DNA from: Pseudoalteromonas phenolica
GTDB taxonomy: Bacteria > Pseudomonadota > Gammaproteobacteria > Enterobacterales > Alteromonadaceae
Reading direction: 5' to 3'
Length of the DNA: 64,000 nt
Assembly (NCBI RefSeq): GCF_005886345.1
Contig: NZ_PNEC01000001.1
Span: forward strand, 121,884-185,883
Of this stretch, positions 18,969 to 28,572 are shown one piece after another; the first letter of the stretch is position 1, and each line of letters starts with the position of its first letter. The position numbers and the translations under genes were made by a program. The notes beneath the pieces are model-generated. The model saw only the letters and a program-made list of their open reading frames with translations. It ran no database searches and had not been told where the DNA came from.

Positions 18969-20825
18969 TTAATAACGGTATTTAGCAACCGCCTCATGTA
19001 GTACTTTAGCTTGCTCTGAAACCTCTTCACTACTTTGAGCATTACTCTGTGCATGCTCAGATGCAACTTGAGCAATATCACGAATGCGAACTACGTTCTT
19101 ATTCACCTCAGAAGCAACTTGGTTCTGTTCATCAATAGCTGTTGCGATGTGCGTGCTCATTTCCATAATGGTTTGTACATCTGCCGTAATAGAGCTTAGT
19201 AACTCACCCGCTTTTTCGGCCTGCGAAACACTTTCACTTCCTTGGGTGCGACACTGTTGCATGATGCTCACAACGGACTGCGTTCGCTCTTGAAGCGTTG
19301 AGATGATACTTTCAATTTCTTGTGTCGAATCTTGCGTTCGCTGAGCTAAAGAGCGAACCTCATCAGCAACCACAGCAAAACCTCGGCCCTGCTCACCCGC
19401 ACGCGCAGCTTCAATTGCCGCATTTAACGCGAGTAAATTTGTTTGCTCTGCAATACCACGAATAACGTCTAATACCGAACCAATTGTTTCAGCATCACGC
19501 TCAAGTTGCGAAACAACATCTGATGCACCACCTAATGAATCAGATAACGCCATAATACGCTGAATTGTCGCGTCGACTTCAACTCGACCCTGTTGCGCAT
19601 TACCATTGGTTGACTCCGCTTTATTTGCAGCAGCTTCAGTGTTGTGCGAAATATCTTGAATCGTTGCCTGCATCTCAGTTGCAGCAGTGGCCACCATATC
19701 CGCTTCATGCAACTGCTCATGCATACCCGCACTGGTTTGTGCTGTGGTTTCACTTAAATGATGCGTCGCTTCATTAATCGTGCCTAAAGCTGTATTTACC
19801 TCAGAGATCAGAATCTTAAAGTCACCTATCAAGCTATTAAAGTCTTCTGTCATCGTTGTAATTTCATCATTACCCGTCGACTCAATTTTAATCGCTAAAT
19901 TGTTTTCACGGCGAATTCGTTCAATGGTTTGATATACTCGCTCCACAGGCCCAATAATTGAACGACTGGTAGAAAGTACTAAAATCATTACGATAATCGC
20001 TGCTACTACAAATATACCTATGGCAACCGCTTGCGTTGCTCTAGCATTGCCTTCGATAGCTTGCTTTGTTTGTAGTACAATATTTTCAACGGTTGCATCA
20101 CCTTGCTTAACCACAGTAACCATTTCACCTAGCGCGCCGCTGTCTAGATTCAATCCTAGTTCAACCTGAGCGTCCACAAGATTTGTAAACTTGTTTTTAT
20201 ACTCTAAAAGCAATGGAGCTAATCCATAAGGCTGTAGTTTGGGATAAAGTTGATCGTAAGTTTTGTTAAATTTACCTAGATACTTGGTATCTAAACGCAG
20301 CATAAAGTCTTTTTCAGCTCGTCTTAATTGCAACATCAAACTGAGCAGTTCATAGCTATTTTGATTTTTCAATTCCGTTTCAACTTCATGAACTGCAGCT
20401 CTTAAAGCGCCATATAAGGCATCTTTTGGATGAAGGCCGATCCTCTTTTGTAGACTAACGACTTGTTCAAACTTTCCTTTGTAGTCTCGGCTCAAACCTC
20501 TAAATTTATTAAGTTCACCTTGATCGATAGATAGATCTTCTAACAGAGTACTCAATAAATCTATTTTAGTAATTAATTGCTGATATTCTTTATCAAATTG
20601 ACTAAGCGCGTCCGTGTCCTTATAAAATAGAAAATTCTTCTCGTACTTGCGCATTGATAACTCATGAATTTCAAGCTCTTCAGCGTACTGAATAGATTCA
20701 TTAAGCTTTAGCATTGTGCGAGCTTCAAAGATAATCACCGCTAGCATTACCAGCATTGCAACACCAACAACAATTGCATTAAGCTGTAAACGCCTTTTGA
20801 TGGTTAAATTTTCTAATAAGGCCAT
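18969..20825 (-). CDS. Methyl-accepting chemotaxis protein with helical bimodular (HBM-like) sensor
   Basis: The 618-residue chemoreceptor has TM1 (about 16-34), a long all-helical periplasmic region (about 35-268), TM2 (about 269-290), a HAMP domain (about 291-345) and a signalling hairpin whose tip contains [32 protein letters not shown]. The periplasmic part has a charged repeated pattern ([13 protein letters not shown] and [16 protein letters not shown]) typical of helical bimodular sensors, some of which sense small organic acids. The ligand cannot be read from sequence. There is no C-terminal tether pentapeptide (it ends AVAKYRY). The gene stands alone. Confidence 0.92.
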   Translation of the reverse strand: MALLENLTIKRRLQLNAIVVGVAMLVMLAVIIFEARTMLKLNESIQYAEELEIHELSMRKYEKNFLFYKDTDALSQFDKEYQQLITKIDLLSTLLEDLSIDQGELNKFRGLSRDYKGKFEQVVSLQKRIGLHPKDALYGALRAAVHEVETELKNQNSYELLSLMLQLRRAEKDFMLRLDTKYLGKFNKTYDQLYPKLQPYGLAPLLLEYKNKFTNLVDAQVELGLNLDSGALGEMVTVVKQGDATVENIVLQTKQAIEGNARATQAVAIGIFVVAAIIVMILVLSTSRSIIGPVERVYQTIERIRRENNLAIKIESTGNDEITTMTEDFNSLIGDFKILISEVNTALGTINEATHHLSETTAQTSAGMHEQLHEADMVATAATEMQATIQDISHNTEAAANKAESTNGNAQQGRVEVDATIQRIMALSDSLGGASDVVSQLERDAETIGSVLDVIRGIAEQTNLLALNAAIEAARAGEQGRGFAVVADEVRSLAQRTQDSTQEIESIISTLQERTQSVVSIMQQCRTQGSESVSQAEKAGELLSSITADVQTIMEMSTHIATAIDEQNQVASEVNKNVVRIRDIAQVASEHAQSNAQSSEEVSEQAKVLHEAVAKYRY

Positions 20826-20955
20826 ACTCTTACCTAAGGTTGTAATACATACAACTAGTATAGACCAAGGCTGAGAAATAGGCCTTTAATATCTAACAAA
20901 AAAGCAATAAAAAAGTGCCAGTTTGCTCAATAATAAACCGTTTATTTTATTGGAA

Positions 20956-21975
20956 CTATCCAACTTTCAAAGTTTTCCATGCAGAATCGTGTAGTGAATT
21001 AATTTCATGCCACTTCTCAGCTTTAATCCATTCAACTAAAAAACATGGATCTGATGAAAAATCAACCGTTTGTTGCGCGTCACTCTCTAAGAAATCTTCA
21101 ACCGCATTGGCATTTAAATAATGCATTTGCTTAGCCCAACCTAGCTTTATTAACAAACTTGCATCAATAGTTTGGGATAATTCATCTTCTAAAGGTTTAA
21201 TTAATATGCTTTTCCCCATTTTTAAGGCAGCATTAAGGACCTCAAATTGAGCATGTGCAATCACACCTTTACAACTTTTCATATCTTGCACAAGCTGTGA
21301 GTAATCATCTTCCCTAAAATGAATGTTCCCAACAGATTTATTTTTGCAGCTAGAATGAAAACAATAAAACTCAGTGTTAGGAAAGCTCTCCAATAGCCTT
21401 TCGATTGCACTCAACGATTCATTCGGAAGGTAAACAACCACTTTATTTTTGATACATGTAGTATGATAACTCGGTACTATGGGCGGCAAAATATTCTCAG
21501 CAAAAGGGATCCAATGAAACCCTAAGCGATAGTCTGCAGGTATCATCCATTGCTGCCAAATACGTGTTAAGTTTGCACCTTCAAATGGTAACTGGTGGTG
21601 ATTGACTGCCACATGGTGACCTAAAGCCATGACAGGAATACCGCTTAGCTTAGCTGACCAAGCAACAATAGATTCATTATCCGTAATCACTAAATCATAG
21701 TTGGCTAGCTTGAAATGTGCCCGGTTTGAAAATATATCAGACACTTTTTGCCTAAACGTTTTAGTAAAACGCATCGGTTTATGCCTAATTAAGCAACTAC
21801 CAGCTTGCAGTTGCTCGATCTGTTCAATGAGTATTTTGCTAGCTGGCTTGGACAAACAGTCACCAGCTAAAATTACGTCCGTGTCGACTTGGTGTGCCTT
21901 AAAGCATTTAATCAATAACTGTGCCTGTTGCAATTGTGCATAATCGATAACTTTCGCTGCATATAGAACTTTCAA
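20956..21975 (-). CDS. MurG-like / MJ1255-type putative glycosyltransferase
   Basis: The 339-residue soluble protein resembles the MJ1255/VC2487 group of GT-B glycosyltransferases: an N-terminal half beginning MKVLYAAKV with the segment DLVITDNESIVAWSAKLSGIPVMALGHH (about 94-121), and a C-terminal half with VIAHAQFEVLNAALKMGKSILIKPLEDE (about 240-267), where the donor nucleotide would bind. Acceptor and donor are unknown. The start is a TTG at 21975, supported by AAGGTG seven bases upstream and the absence of a nearby in-frame ATG. No sugar-pathway genes lie beside it. The assignment is to the family only. Confidence 0.65.
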   Translation of the reverse strand: MKVLYAAKVIDYAQLQQAQLLIKCFKAHQVDTDVILAGDCLSKPASKILIEQIEQLQAGSCLIRHKPMRFTKTFRQKVSDIFSNRAHFKLANYDLVITDNESIVAWSAKLSGIPVMALGHHVAVNHHQLPFEGANLTRIWQQWMIPADYRLGFHWIPFAENILPPIVPSYHTTCIKNKVVVYLPNESLSAIERLLESFPNTEFYCFHSSCKNKSVGNIHFREDDYSQLVQDMKSCKGVIAHAQFEVLNAALKMGKSILIKPLEDELSQTIDASLLIKLGWAKQMHYLNANAVEDFLESDAQQTVDFSSDPCFLVEWIKAEKWHEINSLHDSAWKTLKVG

Positions 21976-22236
21976 TGCCTTTCACCTTATTCATTCCATG
22001 TAACTGCCTGCACCTAGAAGTTGTTTTACTGGATACAGGTGTACAAAATAAACGCCCATTAATTAAACTCTAGTCGCAAAAAATAACAGCGAGGTGAACT
22101 TTTTAAGACACTATTATTGAATTTCTTGGATGTTTGATTAACCGCACAAAGTGCCTGCTTTTACAGCAATTTTGCCATTGCTATGACTAGGCAGGAGAGT
22201 ATACTGAAACAAATACATACTCTCTGGAGAACTCAT

Positions 22237-22749
22237 ATGGACTACAGCACATCAGATCTATGCGATCACTTTGCAGACTCAATTGATGTACTTGAACCCA
22301 TGTTCATTAACTTTGGTGGTCACTCAGCATTCTGTGGCCGTATCGTCACAGTAAAATGTTTTGAAAATAGCGAACTTATTCAAAACATGTTGGAACAGGA
22401 CGGTACGGGCAAAATCTTACTCATAGATGGCGGCGGTTCTACTCGCAGAGCGCTTATTGATGTTGAATTGGCTGAACTTGGGGCTGAAAACCACTGGCAA
22501 GGCATCGTTGTCTATGGTGCTGTTAGACATGTAGATGAACTAGAAGAGTGTGAATTAGGTATTCAAGCCATCGCTTCTATCCCTGTTGCAGCGGATTCTC
22601 AAGGCAGCGGTGAACAAGGTGTACCTGTTAACTTTGCTGGCGTTTCATTTTATGAAGATGACTATTTATATGCCGACAGTACTGGCATTATCATCTCAGG
22701 TGAAGAGCTAATACTTGAAGATGTTCTTGAAGAAGCAGACGACGCATGA
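22237..22749 (+). CDS. rraA: Regulator of ribonuclease E activity RraA
   Basis: The 170-residue protein aligns along its length with E. coli Rra[53 protein letters not shown] and [23 protein letters not shown]. RraA forms a trimeric ring that binds and inhibits RNase E and modulates degradosome composition. The frame opens at 22183, but the ATG at 22237 has GGAGA six bases upstream and matches the family start. Its stop overlaps the hutG start by four bases (ATGA), so it is translationally coupled to hutG, an unusual partner. Confidence 0.93.
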   Translation: MDYSTSDLCDHFADSIDVLEPMFINFGGHSAFCGRIVTVKCFENSELIQNMLEQDGTGKILLIDGGGSTRRALIDVELAELGAENHWQGIVVYGAVRHVDELEECELGIQAIASIPVAADSQGSGEQGVPVNFAGVSFYEDDYLYADSTGIIISGEELILEDVLEEADDA

Positions 22750-23798
22750 GTGAATGGTTAGTTCGATACAGTGAAGCTGATATTAATCACTTCACGACAA
22801 GTAGAGCCAATGAAACACGTTTTTGGCAATCAATTTCTTTTCTCGATCAATCAGCACCTTTAGCAACGGCTTTAAAAGATGCCGCCGAGTTTGGTATCCG
22901 CTATGTACTTGTTGGCATCAATGAAGACATAGGCCCAAGAGCCAACTGTGGCCGAGGTGGCGCAACACAAGGTTGGCAAGCTTTTCTAAAACGCTTTTTA
23001 AACTTACCGAGTAATGAATTTCTTGACCCTAAATCGGTGCTATTACTCGGTGAGGTGCAGTGCAGTGATTTACAATCTCAAAGCCAAAAGTTAGATAATT
23101 CTATAGCTGATGATTTAACCCATCTTAGAAACCTTTGTAGTGAGTTAGACGAGCGTGTAACTGAAGTCTTAAAACCTATATTTGACTCAGGCTTAGAAGC
23201 CATTGTTATTGGTGGCGGTCACAATAATTGTTACCCAATTTTAAAAGCCTTAAGTACCAGTGAAGCTAAACCTTGTAATGCCATAAACTTTGACCCGCAC
23301 GCGGATTTTAGAGCCATTGAAGGACGTCATAGCGGTAATGGTTTTAACTATGCCTATCAAGATGGTTACTTAAATGATTACCATGTTGTTGGTATGCATG
23401 AACAAAAGAATAATCAAACCATTATTAGTGCTTTAACTCATGCAGGCTTTACTTATACCACCTATCAAACTTTGCAGGTCATGCGTAGCAGAACGCTCAC
23501 CTCTGACTGTCAACATGCTTTGGCTCGTTTCAAAACGGTTAACCCTTTAGGTATTGAACTTGATGTTGATGCCATAAGTGGCATGCCAGTAAGCGCATTT
23601 ACTAATTGTGGTTTTTCAGTCAGTGATGCTGAACACTTTGTATATTTAGGTGCGACACACAGTGCAAGTAAATATTTACATTTGTGTGAAGCCGCGCCAG
23701 AAACACACCCTACAGGATTGCAACAAGGCATTACTGAAGCCGGTCAGGTTTTAAGTGGGTTAGTTTGTAGTTATTTATTAGGTAAACAGCAAGCATAA
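22746..23798 (+). CDS. hutG: Formimidoylglutamase (arginase family)
   Basis: The 350-residue enzyme hydrolyses N-formimidoyl-L-glutamate to glutamate and formamide, the last step of the short histidine degradation route. The binuclear manganese ligands of the ureohydrolase fold are visible: GGGHNN (His near 158), FDPHADFR (Asp-His-Asp near 180-184) and ELDVDA (two Asp near 273-275). The Hut assignment rests on hutI and hutC being a few genes away. hutH and hutU are not in the window. Confidence 0.9.
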   Translation: MSEWLVRYSEADINHFTTSRANETRFWQSISFLDQSAPLATALKDAAEFGIRYVLVGINEDIGPRANCGRGGATQGWQAFLKRFLNLPSNEFLDPKSVLLLGEVQCSDLQSQSQKLDNSIADDLTHLRNLCSELDERVTEVLKPIFDSGLEAIVIGGGHNNCYPILKALSTSEAKPCNAINFDPHADFRAIEGRHSGNGFNYAYQDGYLNDYHVVGMHEQKNNQTIISALTHAGFTYTTYQTLQVMRSRTLTSDCQHALARFKTVNPLGIELDVDAISGMPVSAFTNCGFSVSDAEHFVYLGATHSASKYLHLCEAAPETHPTGLQQGITEAGQVLSGLVCSYLLGKQQA

Positions 23799-23808
23799 GC
23801 TTTGCTGT

Positions 23809-25584
23809 TTAGTCGACTAAATGATGATGCTCTAGCTGGTACTGTTTTATCCAAGTCAGCATACCTACACTACTTAATGGGCGCTCAAAATAATACCCTT
23901 GTGCCGCAAAGGTATTTAAACTCTGAGCAAATTTGAGCTGCTCTTGATTCTCAACCCCTTCGCAGATCACAGCACAATCTAACTGGTGCTGCATATCCAC
24001 CAACCCCCGTACAATACCACGTAACGCACCTTGGTGTTGATGGTCACGAGTTAACGATTGTCCGACCTTAACGTAATCGACTGTCAATTTAGGGAGTTTA
24101 GCTAATACTAATGGTGCTTCACCAAAACCATCTACACATAAGCGTACGCCTATACTGCGAAGACGAGCGATCATCGCAACGCCTTGAGGATCTAAAGACA
24201 TAAATAGTGCTGATGGGCATTCTATAATTAAGTCTCCAGCTTCTAGATGATGCGTGAGTAATACATCATCTAAAAACTCTATAAATTCTTCATGCAGCAT
24301 TTCTGGGCCAAAGACATTCACACTGAGTGCCATTTTAATCCCTTCCATTTTAAGCGCCATTGCAATTTCAGCCGCACGCTCAATCACATATTGCGCTACG
24401 GGCAAGGCTAAGCCAGCAATACGAATATCTTCGATGAACTTACCCGCAGCAAGTATGCCTTGCTTTGGATGCTGCCAGCGCAATAGTAGCTCCAAAAACT
24501 CAATACCATTATCGCTATGGCGGATAACGGGTTGAAAATATAACTCGAGCTGTTCTTTAAAATCATCATGTGTTAACTCGGCCAAACGCGCCTGCTGCTC
24601 TTGTTTGGCTGTTTGCATAGTATTATTGTATTCAGTAACCACCTTTTTAGGCTCTGAATCTAAAGCTAAAAATGCGTAAGTAATGGCATTATCAAAGTCA
24701 CTCACTCTCTGTGCGCAATTAACAAAACTAGCACGAGCCTTAATCTCAATCGTGCAATTTGCAACATTAAAAGGCTTTAAGGTGCTTTGCACGATAGCGC
24801 CAATGACTTGCTCATGAAGGTGCTGTTGATTTACTAAAGAGCAAATAAAAACAAAATGAAGCCCACCTAAATGCGCAAGTTTTGCCGTTTCATTGCCATA
24901 ATGAATGGAGAGAATATCAGGGCTGTTTAAATGCTGCTTAATGCGGTTTGCCGATTGCGCTAATAATAAATCTCCATATTCGCGACCTAGATGAAAATTT
25001 ACTTGCTCAAACCCTTCAAGACGAATCATCACTAAAACTGTTGTCGAAGAGGTTTGCTCTGTCAACTTAGCATAAGCTTCTCTTAAGCTTGCTCTGTCAG
25101 GTAAACCTAAAATATCAGGTTTACGATTGGCTGCTTGTTCAACCTTCCTCGAAATTTCAGCGCTTTGTTGACTCACACTAAATACATATATTTGTGGAAT
25201 ATAAATTATTAACAGCGGCAGTAGCACTAACTGAATAGGCCAAAACCAAACAATGGCTGAGAATAGCAAGATAAGATAAACGGCTATCGCAGTGAAAGAT
25301 GCCTGCAATAGTATTTTTGAGTTGGCTTTTAATGCGAGTAATAAATGAGTCAGAAAGATTAAAGATAGAGCATAGCTTGCCAAAATATTCGGTAACAATG
25401 CGCCAAATGCCACCAGCATAGTGACAACATGGACTGCTCTCACCGATTGCAAGTGCGTAAGAATAATTGCGGCAATACTGCCCATTAACACCAAACCACC
25501 TAAGAACGCGGTAAGTAGTGCCAGCTCCCCCTGTTGCAATCCATTGAATACAGGAAAGCTGGTCAATGCACCTTGTAAGGTCAT
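23809..25584 (-). CDS. Membrane protein with degenerate GGDEF and EAL domains
   Basis: From the ATG at 25584 (AGGTG upstream; a TTG at 25590 is less likely) the protein has 591 residues. Five or six hydrophobic helices span about 20-138. A GGDEF-like domain (about 155-320) has GGLHF instead of GGDEF at about 240-244, so cyclase activity is unlikely. An EAL-like domain (about 340-585) has ELL for EAL (365-367), VDGFG where active enzymes have DDFG (about 484-488), and ECP in place of the usual TE metal site. It is probably a c-di-GMP sensor, a CsrD-like adaptor or a weak enzyme. It lies between hutG and hutI but shows no link to histidine use. Confidence 0.85.
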   Translation of the reverse strand: MTLQGALTSFPVFNGLQQGELALLTAFLGGLVLMGSIAAIILTHLQSVRAVHVVTMLVAFGALLPNILASYALSLIFLTHLLLALKANSKILLQASFTAIAVYLILLFSAIVWFWPIQLVLLPLLIIYIPQIYVFSVSQQSAEISRKVEQAANRKPDILGLPDRASLREAYAKLTEQTSSTTVLVMIRLEGFEQVNFHLGREYGDLLLAQSANRIKQHLNSPDILSIHYGNETAKLAHLGGLHFVFICSLVNQQHLHEQVIGAIVQSTLKPFNVANCTIEIKARASFVNCAQRVSDFDNAITYAFLALDSEPKKVVTEYNNTMQTAKQEQQARLAELTHDDFKEQLELYFQPVIRHSDNGIEFLELLLRWQHPKQGILAAGKFIEDIRIAGLALPVAQYVIERAAEIAMALKMEGIKMALSVNVFGPEMLHEEFIEFLDDVLLTHHLEAGDLIIECPSALFMSLDPQGVAMIARLRSIGVRLCVDGFGEAPLVLAKLPKLTVDYVKVGQSLTRDHQHQGALRGIVRGLVDMQHQLDCAVICEGVENQEQLKFAQSLNTFAAQGYYFERPLSSVGMLTWIKQYQLEHHHLVD

Positions 25585-25615
25585 TACCAACTTTCACCTA
25601 TAAATTATATACTTC

Positions 25616-26842
25616 TTATTGAATCAGTTTACCTGAGATCCACAAATTTGATAGCTCATTTACACCAAATTGATAACTTAATTGCGCTGGTGTTGCAATA
25701 TCCCATAGGGCTAAGTCAGCTCGCATCCCCACTTTAAGCATTCCTCGATCGGCTAACCCAAGCGCTTTGGCTGCATTAACTGTGACCCCTTTTAAAGTTT
25801 CTTCTGGTGTTAACCTGAATAAAGTACATCCCATATTCAACATTAGACGCAAAGAACAAAGCGGCGCAGTACCCGGGTTAAAATCACTGGCGATCGCCAT
25901 AGGGACATTATATTGGCGAAGTAAGTCCATCGGTGGCATTTGTGTTTCTCTTAAGAAATAAAATGCACCGGGTAATAATACAGCAACCGTACCAGCAGCA
26001 GCCATCGCTTTTACTCCTGCTTCGTCTAGATATTCAATATGATCAGCTGATAAGCCTTTAAACTCAGCGACTAACTCAGTACCATGCTGATTCGACAGTT
26101 GTTCCGCATGACATTTAACCGCCAATCCCAGAGACTCTGCCTTTTCAAATACACGCTTGGTTTGATCATAACTAAAGCCTACATTTTCACAAAATACATC
26201 AACAGCTTGCGCTAAGTTTTTCTCAGCGACTTGCGGCAACATGACATCACAAACTAAGTCGATATACGCATCTGCATTATCTTTGTATTCAGGAGGTAAG
26301 GCATGTGCGCCCAAAAAGGTACTTTGAATATCGACTGGGTGGTTATCATTTAAGATTTTATTTACTTCAAGCAATTTGATTTCAGTCGCCAAATCGAGAC
26401 CATATCCCGACTTACTCTCAACTGTCGTAACACCTTCGTTTAGTAAACTATTTAAACGGTTTTTACCCGCAACAAATAATGTTTCTTCGTCTGCTTCTCG
26501 AGTGGCACGTACGGTACTCGCAATACCACCACCTTGCTGTGCAATATATTGATAAGATACACCATTTAAACGTTGTTCAAACTCGCCAGCGCGGTTTCCC
26601 GCAAACAAAATATGCGTATGACAATCAATCAAACCCGGCGTTAACCATTGTCCCTTTGCGTTAATCACTGGTGTTGCGAGAACATCGAACTCAGGTAAGT
26701 CACTTTGCTTGCCAAGCCAAGCAATTTTATCGTCTTTGATTATTAACGCGCCTTGCTCAATAGCACCATAAGGAGCATCTACAATACTATCCATGGTTGC
26801 CAAGTTGACATCGGTGATCACTAAATCTGCTTCAAACATCAC
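25616..26842 (-). CDS. hutI: Imidazolonepropionase
   Basis: This 408-residue metal-dependent amidohydrolase opens the imidazolone ring of 4-imidazolone-5-propionate to formimidoylglutamate, the third step of histidine degradation. Metal ligands are in [15 protein letters not shown] (His-x-His near 77-79), in AVKCHAEQL and in DFNPGTAP. The length is typical (about 400-410). The gene is divergent from hutC, with a palindromic operator between the two starts, so repression by HutC with urocanate as inducer is expected. Confidence 0.96.
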   Translation of the reverse strand: MMFEADLVITDVNLATMDSIVDAPYGAIEQGALIIKDDKIAWLGKQSDLPEFDVLATPVINAKGQWLTPGLIDCHTHILFAGNRAGEFEQRLNGVSYQYIAQQGGGIASTVRATREADEETLFVAGKNRLNSLLNEGVTTVESKSGYGLDLATEIKLLEVNKILNDNHPVDIQSTFLGAHALPPEYKDNADAYIDLVCDVMLPQVAEKNLAQAVDVFCENVGFSYDQTKRVFEKAESLGLAVKCHAEQLSNQHGTELVAEFKGLSADHIEYLDEAGVKAMAAAGTVAVLLPGAFYFLRETQMPPMDLLRQYNVPMAIASDFNPGTAPLCSLRLMLNMGCTLFRLTPEETLKGVTVNAAKALGLADRGMLKVGMRADLALWDIATPAQLSYQFGVNELSNLWISGKLIQ

Positions 26843-26887
26843 TGCCTCATTTGAGTTTGTTTAATTGCTATAAGCCTATCATGCAAA

Positions 26888-26901
26888 CTTGTATATACAA
26901 G
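26888..26901. promoter_or_regulatory. Palindromic HutC operator between hutI and hutC
   Basis: CTTGTATATACAAG is a perfect 14-base palindrome, 46 bases upstream of hutI and 48 bases upstream of hutC. GntR/HutC regulators bind TGTATATACA-like palindromes, and known Hut operators share this core. That HutC binds it and controls both genes is inference from sequence and position. Confidence 0.82.
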
Positions 26902-26949
26902 AAATCTGTGCCATTTTTAATGCATATACTCACTATTTAATTATCTAGT

Positions 26950-27669
26950 ATGGCCAACGAACCTAAGTTTGTATTGATAAAACAGCATATCACCGACCAA
27001 ATTAGTGCCGGCATTTGGAAAGAGGACCAACGCGTTCCCTCTGAAAATGAGCTTGCTGAGCAATTTAGTGTAAGCCGTATGACAGCTAGACGCGCTTTGA
27101 GTGAGTTGACTGACAGTGGTGTATTAACGCGGAGTCAAGGTCTAGGTACATTTGTAGCAAGCCTCAAATCACAGTCTTCTATATTGGAAATTAAAAATAT
27201 CGCCGATGAAGTAAAAGAGAGAAATGGTGCGTACAGTGCTGAGGTCATAGCCCTAGAAGAAATCGAAGCCATGGCGCCTATCGCTATTGCACTCGGTGTT
27301 GATATAGACAGTAAAGTCTATCGCAGCGTGATTGTTCACCACGAAAATGGCCAAGCACTCCAGGCTGAAGAGCGCTTTGTCACCCCAGCACTTGCCCCTG
27401 ATTATTTGGCACAAGATTTTACTATTATCACACCACATGAATACCTTTCGGCAGTGGCACCACTGACCGAAGCTAAACACACCATTGAAGCCATTATGCC
27501 AAACCAAGATGTTTGCCAGTGGCTTGGCTTATATAACGAAGAGCCTTGCTTACAAATGATCAGAAGAACATGGAGTGCTAATGGTATTGTCAGCTTTACT
27601 CGGCTCATTTCACCAGGAAGCAAATACCGCCTAGGCGGTCATCTCACCTTTAAGAAAAAGGCGAGATGA
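26950..27669 (+). CDS. hutC: Histidine utilization repressor HutC (GntR/HutC family)
   Basis: The 239-residue regulator has an N-terminal winged helix-turn-helix (about 8-75; VPSENELAEQFSVSRMTARR, then GVLTRSQGLGTFVAS) and a C-terminal UTRA ligand domain (about 90-235; PALAPDYLAQDF, then IRRTWSANGIVSFTRLISPGS). HutC proteins repress hut genes and are released by urocanate. It is divergent from hutI over the palindrome at 26888. Its stop is eight bases from the converging YeeZ-like gene with no clear terminator between. Confidence 0.94.
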   Translation: MANEPKFVLIKQHITDQISAGIWKEDQRVPSENELAEQFSVSRMTARRALSELTDSGVLTRSQGLGTFVASLKSQSSILEIKNIADEVKERNGAYSAEVIALEEIEAMAPIAIALGVDIDSKVYRSVIVHHENGQALQAEERFVTPALAPDYLAQDFTIITPHEYLSAVAPLTEAKHTIEAIMPNQDVCQWLGLYNEEPCLQMIRRTWSANGIVSFTRLISPGSKYRLGGHLTFKKKAR

Positions 27670-27676
27670 CACACAT

Positions 27677-28432
27677 TTAAATCTCAGCTTGATAGCTAAA
27701 ACCTAAGGCTTCAATAGCCGAGCCATCAATCACCCTTGCACTGACAATGTCACTTGCAAATGAAGGGGGCTGTGTGCCTAACTTAGCGCACCTTTGCTGG
27801 TAATAATCTTGTCGAGTTGGATGGTTTGGGTAACAAATATTATAAATAGCATCAGCTTCTGCCCAGTTGAGTATTAACGTCTCAATGGCAGCAATGACAT
27901 CGACTTGATGCACCATGTTTACAACCGCCGCACTGCTACTTTTTAGGGTTTTACCAGCAACAAATTGCCCAGGTTCTCGATTAGGCCCCACCAGTCCCGC
28001 CAAACGTAAAACCTTACCCTTGGCATCTAGCACTCTTTGTTCGGCTTCTAACAAAATCTTTTTACGCGTGGTTTCATTGTCTAACTCACCATTTTCGGTA
28101 TAGGTGCCATCCTGCTCTGAATATACCCCCGTACTTGAACATAACAAAAACCCTTTGCACGCTAACTCATCAGAAAGCCTTAACGCAGACGATAAAGTTT
28201 CAAGATAATTGCTGTCTGCATGGCGTGCTCGTGGAGGAATAGCGCACACCCAATAGGCACCTTTTAAATCAACAGAGTGAATTAACTCGTCTTCTTGCAA
28301 TGTAAACTGTCGAATGATTGCATCACTAGGATTTGGGCTTCGACTAGTACCCTGCACTCGCCAATTTATCTGTGTGGCTTTCTCGATTAATGCACTTCCC
28401 AGCCAACCTGCGCCCAAAACAACTAGCTTCAT
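27677..28432 (-). CDS. YeeZ-like NAD(P)-dependent epimerase/dehydratase family protein
   Basis: The 251-residue Rossmann-fold protein begins with VVLGAGWLGSALIEKA, the dinucleotide-binding loop (GxGxxG at 7-12). The extended-SDR segment LLCSSTGVYSEQDG (about 96-109) carries the Ser/Tyr region but lacks an obvious YxxxK. This is the pattern of E. coli YeeZ, whose substrate is unknown. It is a single gene, divergent from the chemoreceptor gene at 28573. Confidence 0.78.
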   Translation of the reverse strand: MKLVVLGAGWLGSALIEKATQINWRVQGTSRSPNPSDAIIRQFTLQEDELIHSVDLKGAYWVCAIPPRARHADSNYLETLSSALRLSDELACKGFLLCSSTGVYSEQDGTYTENGELDNETTRKKILLEAEQRVLDAKGKVLRLAGLVGPNREPGQFVAGKTLKSSSAAVVNMVHQVDVIAAIETLILNWAEADAIYNICYPNHPTRQDYYQQRCAKLGTQPPSFASDIVSARVIDGSAIEALGFSYQAEI

Positions 28433-28572
28433 CTCATACCTCTGTATTAAATTAAAACCGCAAAGTACCCTTTTAGGTACAATATAACATCAATCTCATG
28501 TTAACTGTGGTCAAAGTCTTTCAGATATGCTTTGATTAAGAGTAGTGCGGTTACCAATAAAAAGAATATATC

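Noticed and set aside
28501..28572. Flagellar sigma-28 promoter upstream of the dCache chemoreceptor
   Set aside because: TCAAAGTC resembles a -35 but no adequate GCCGATAA-like -10 lies at the right spacing.
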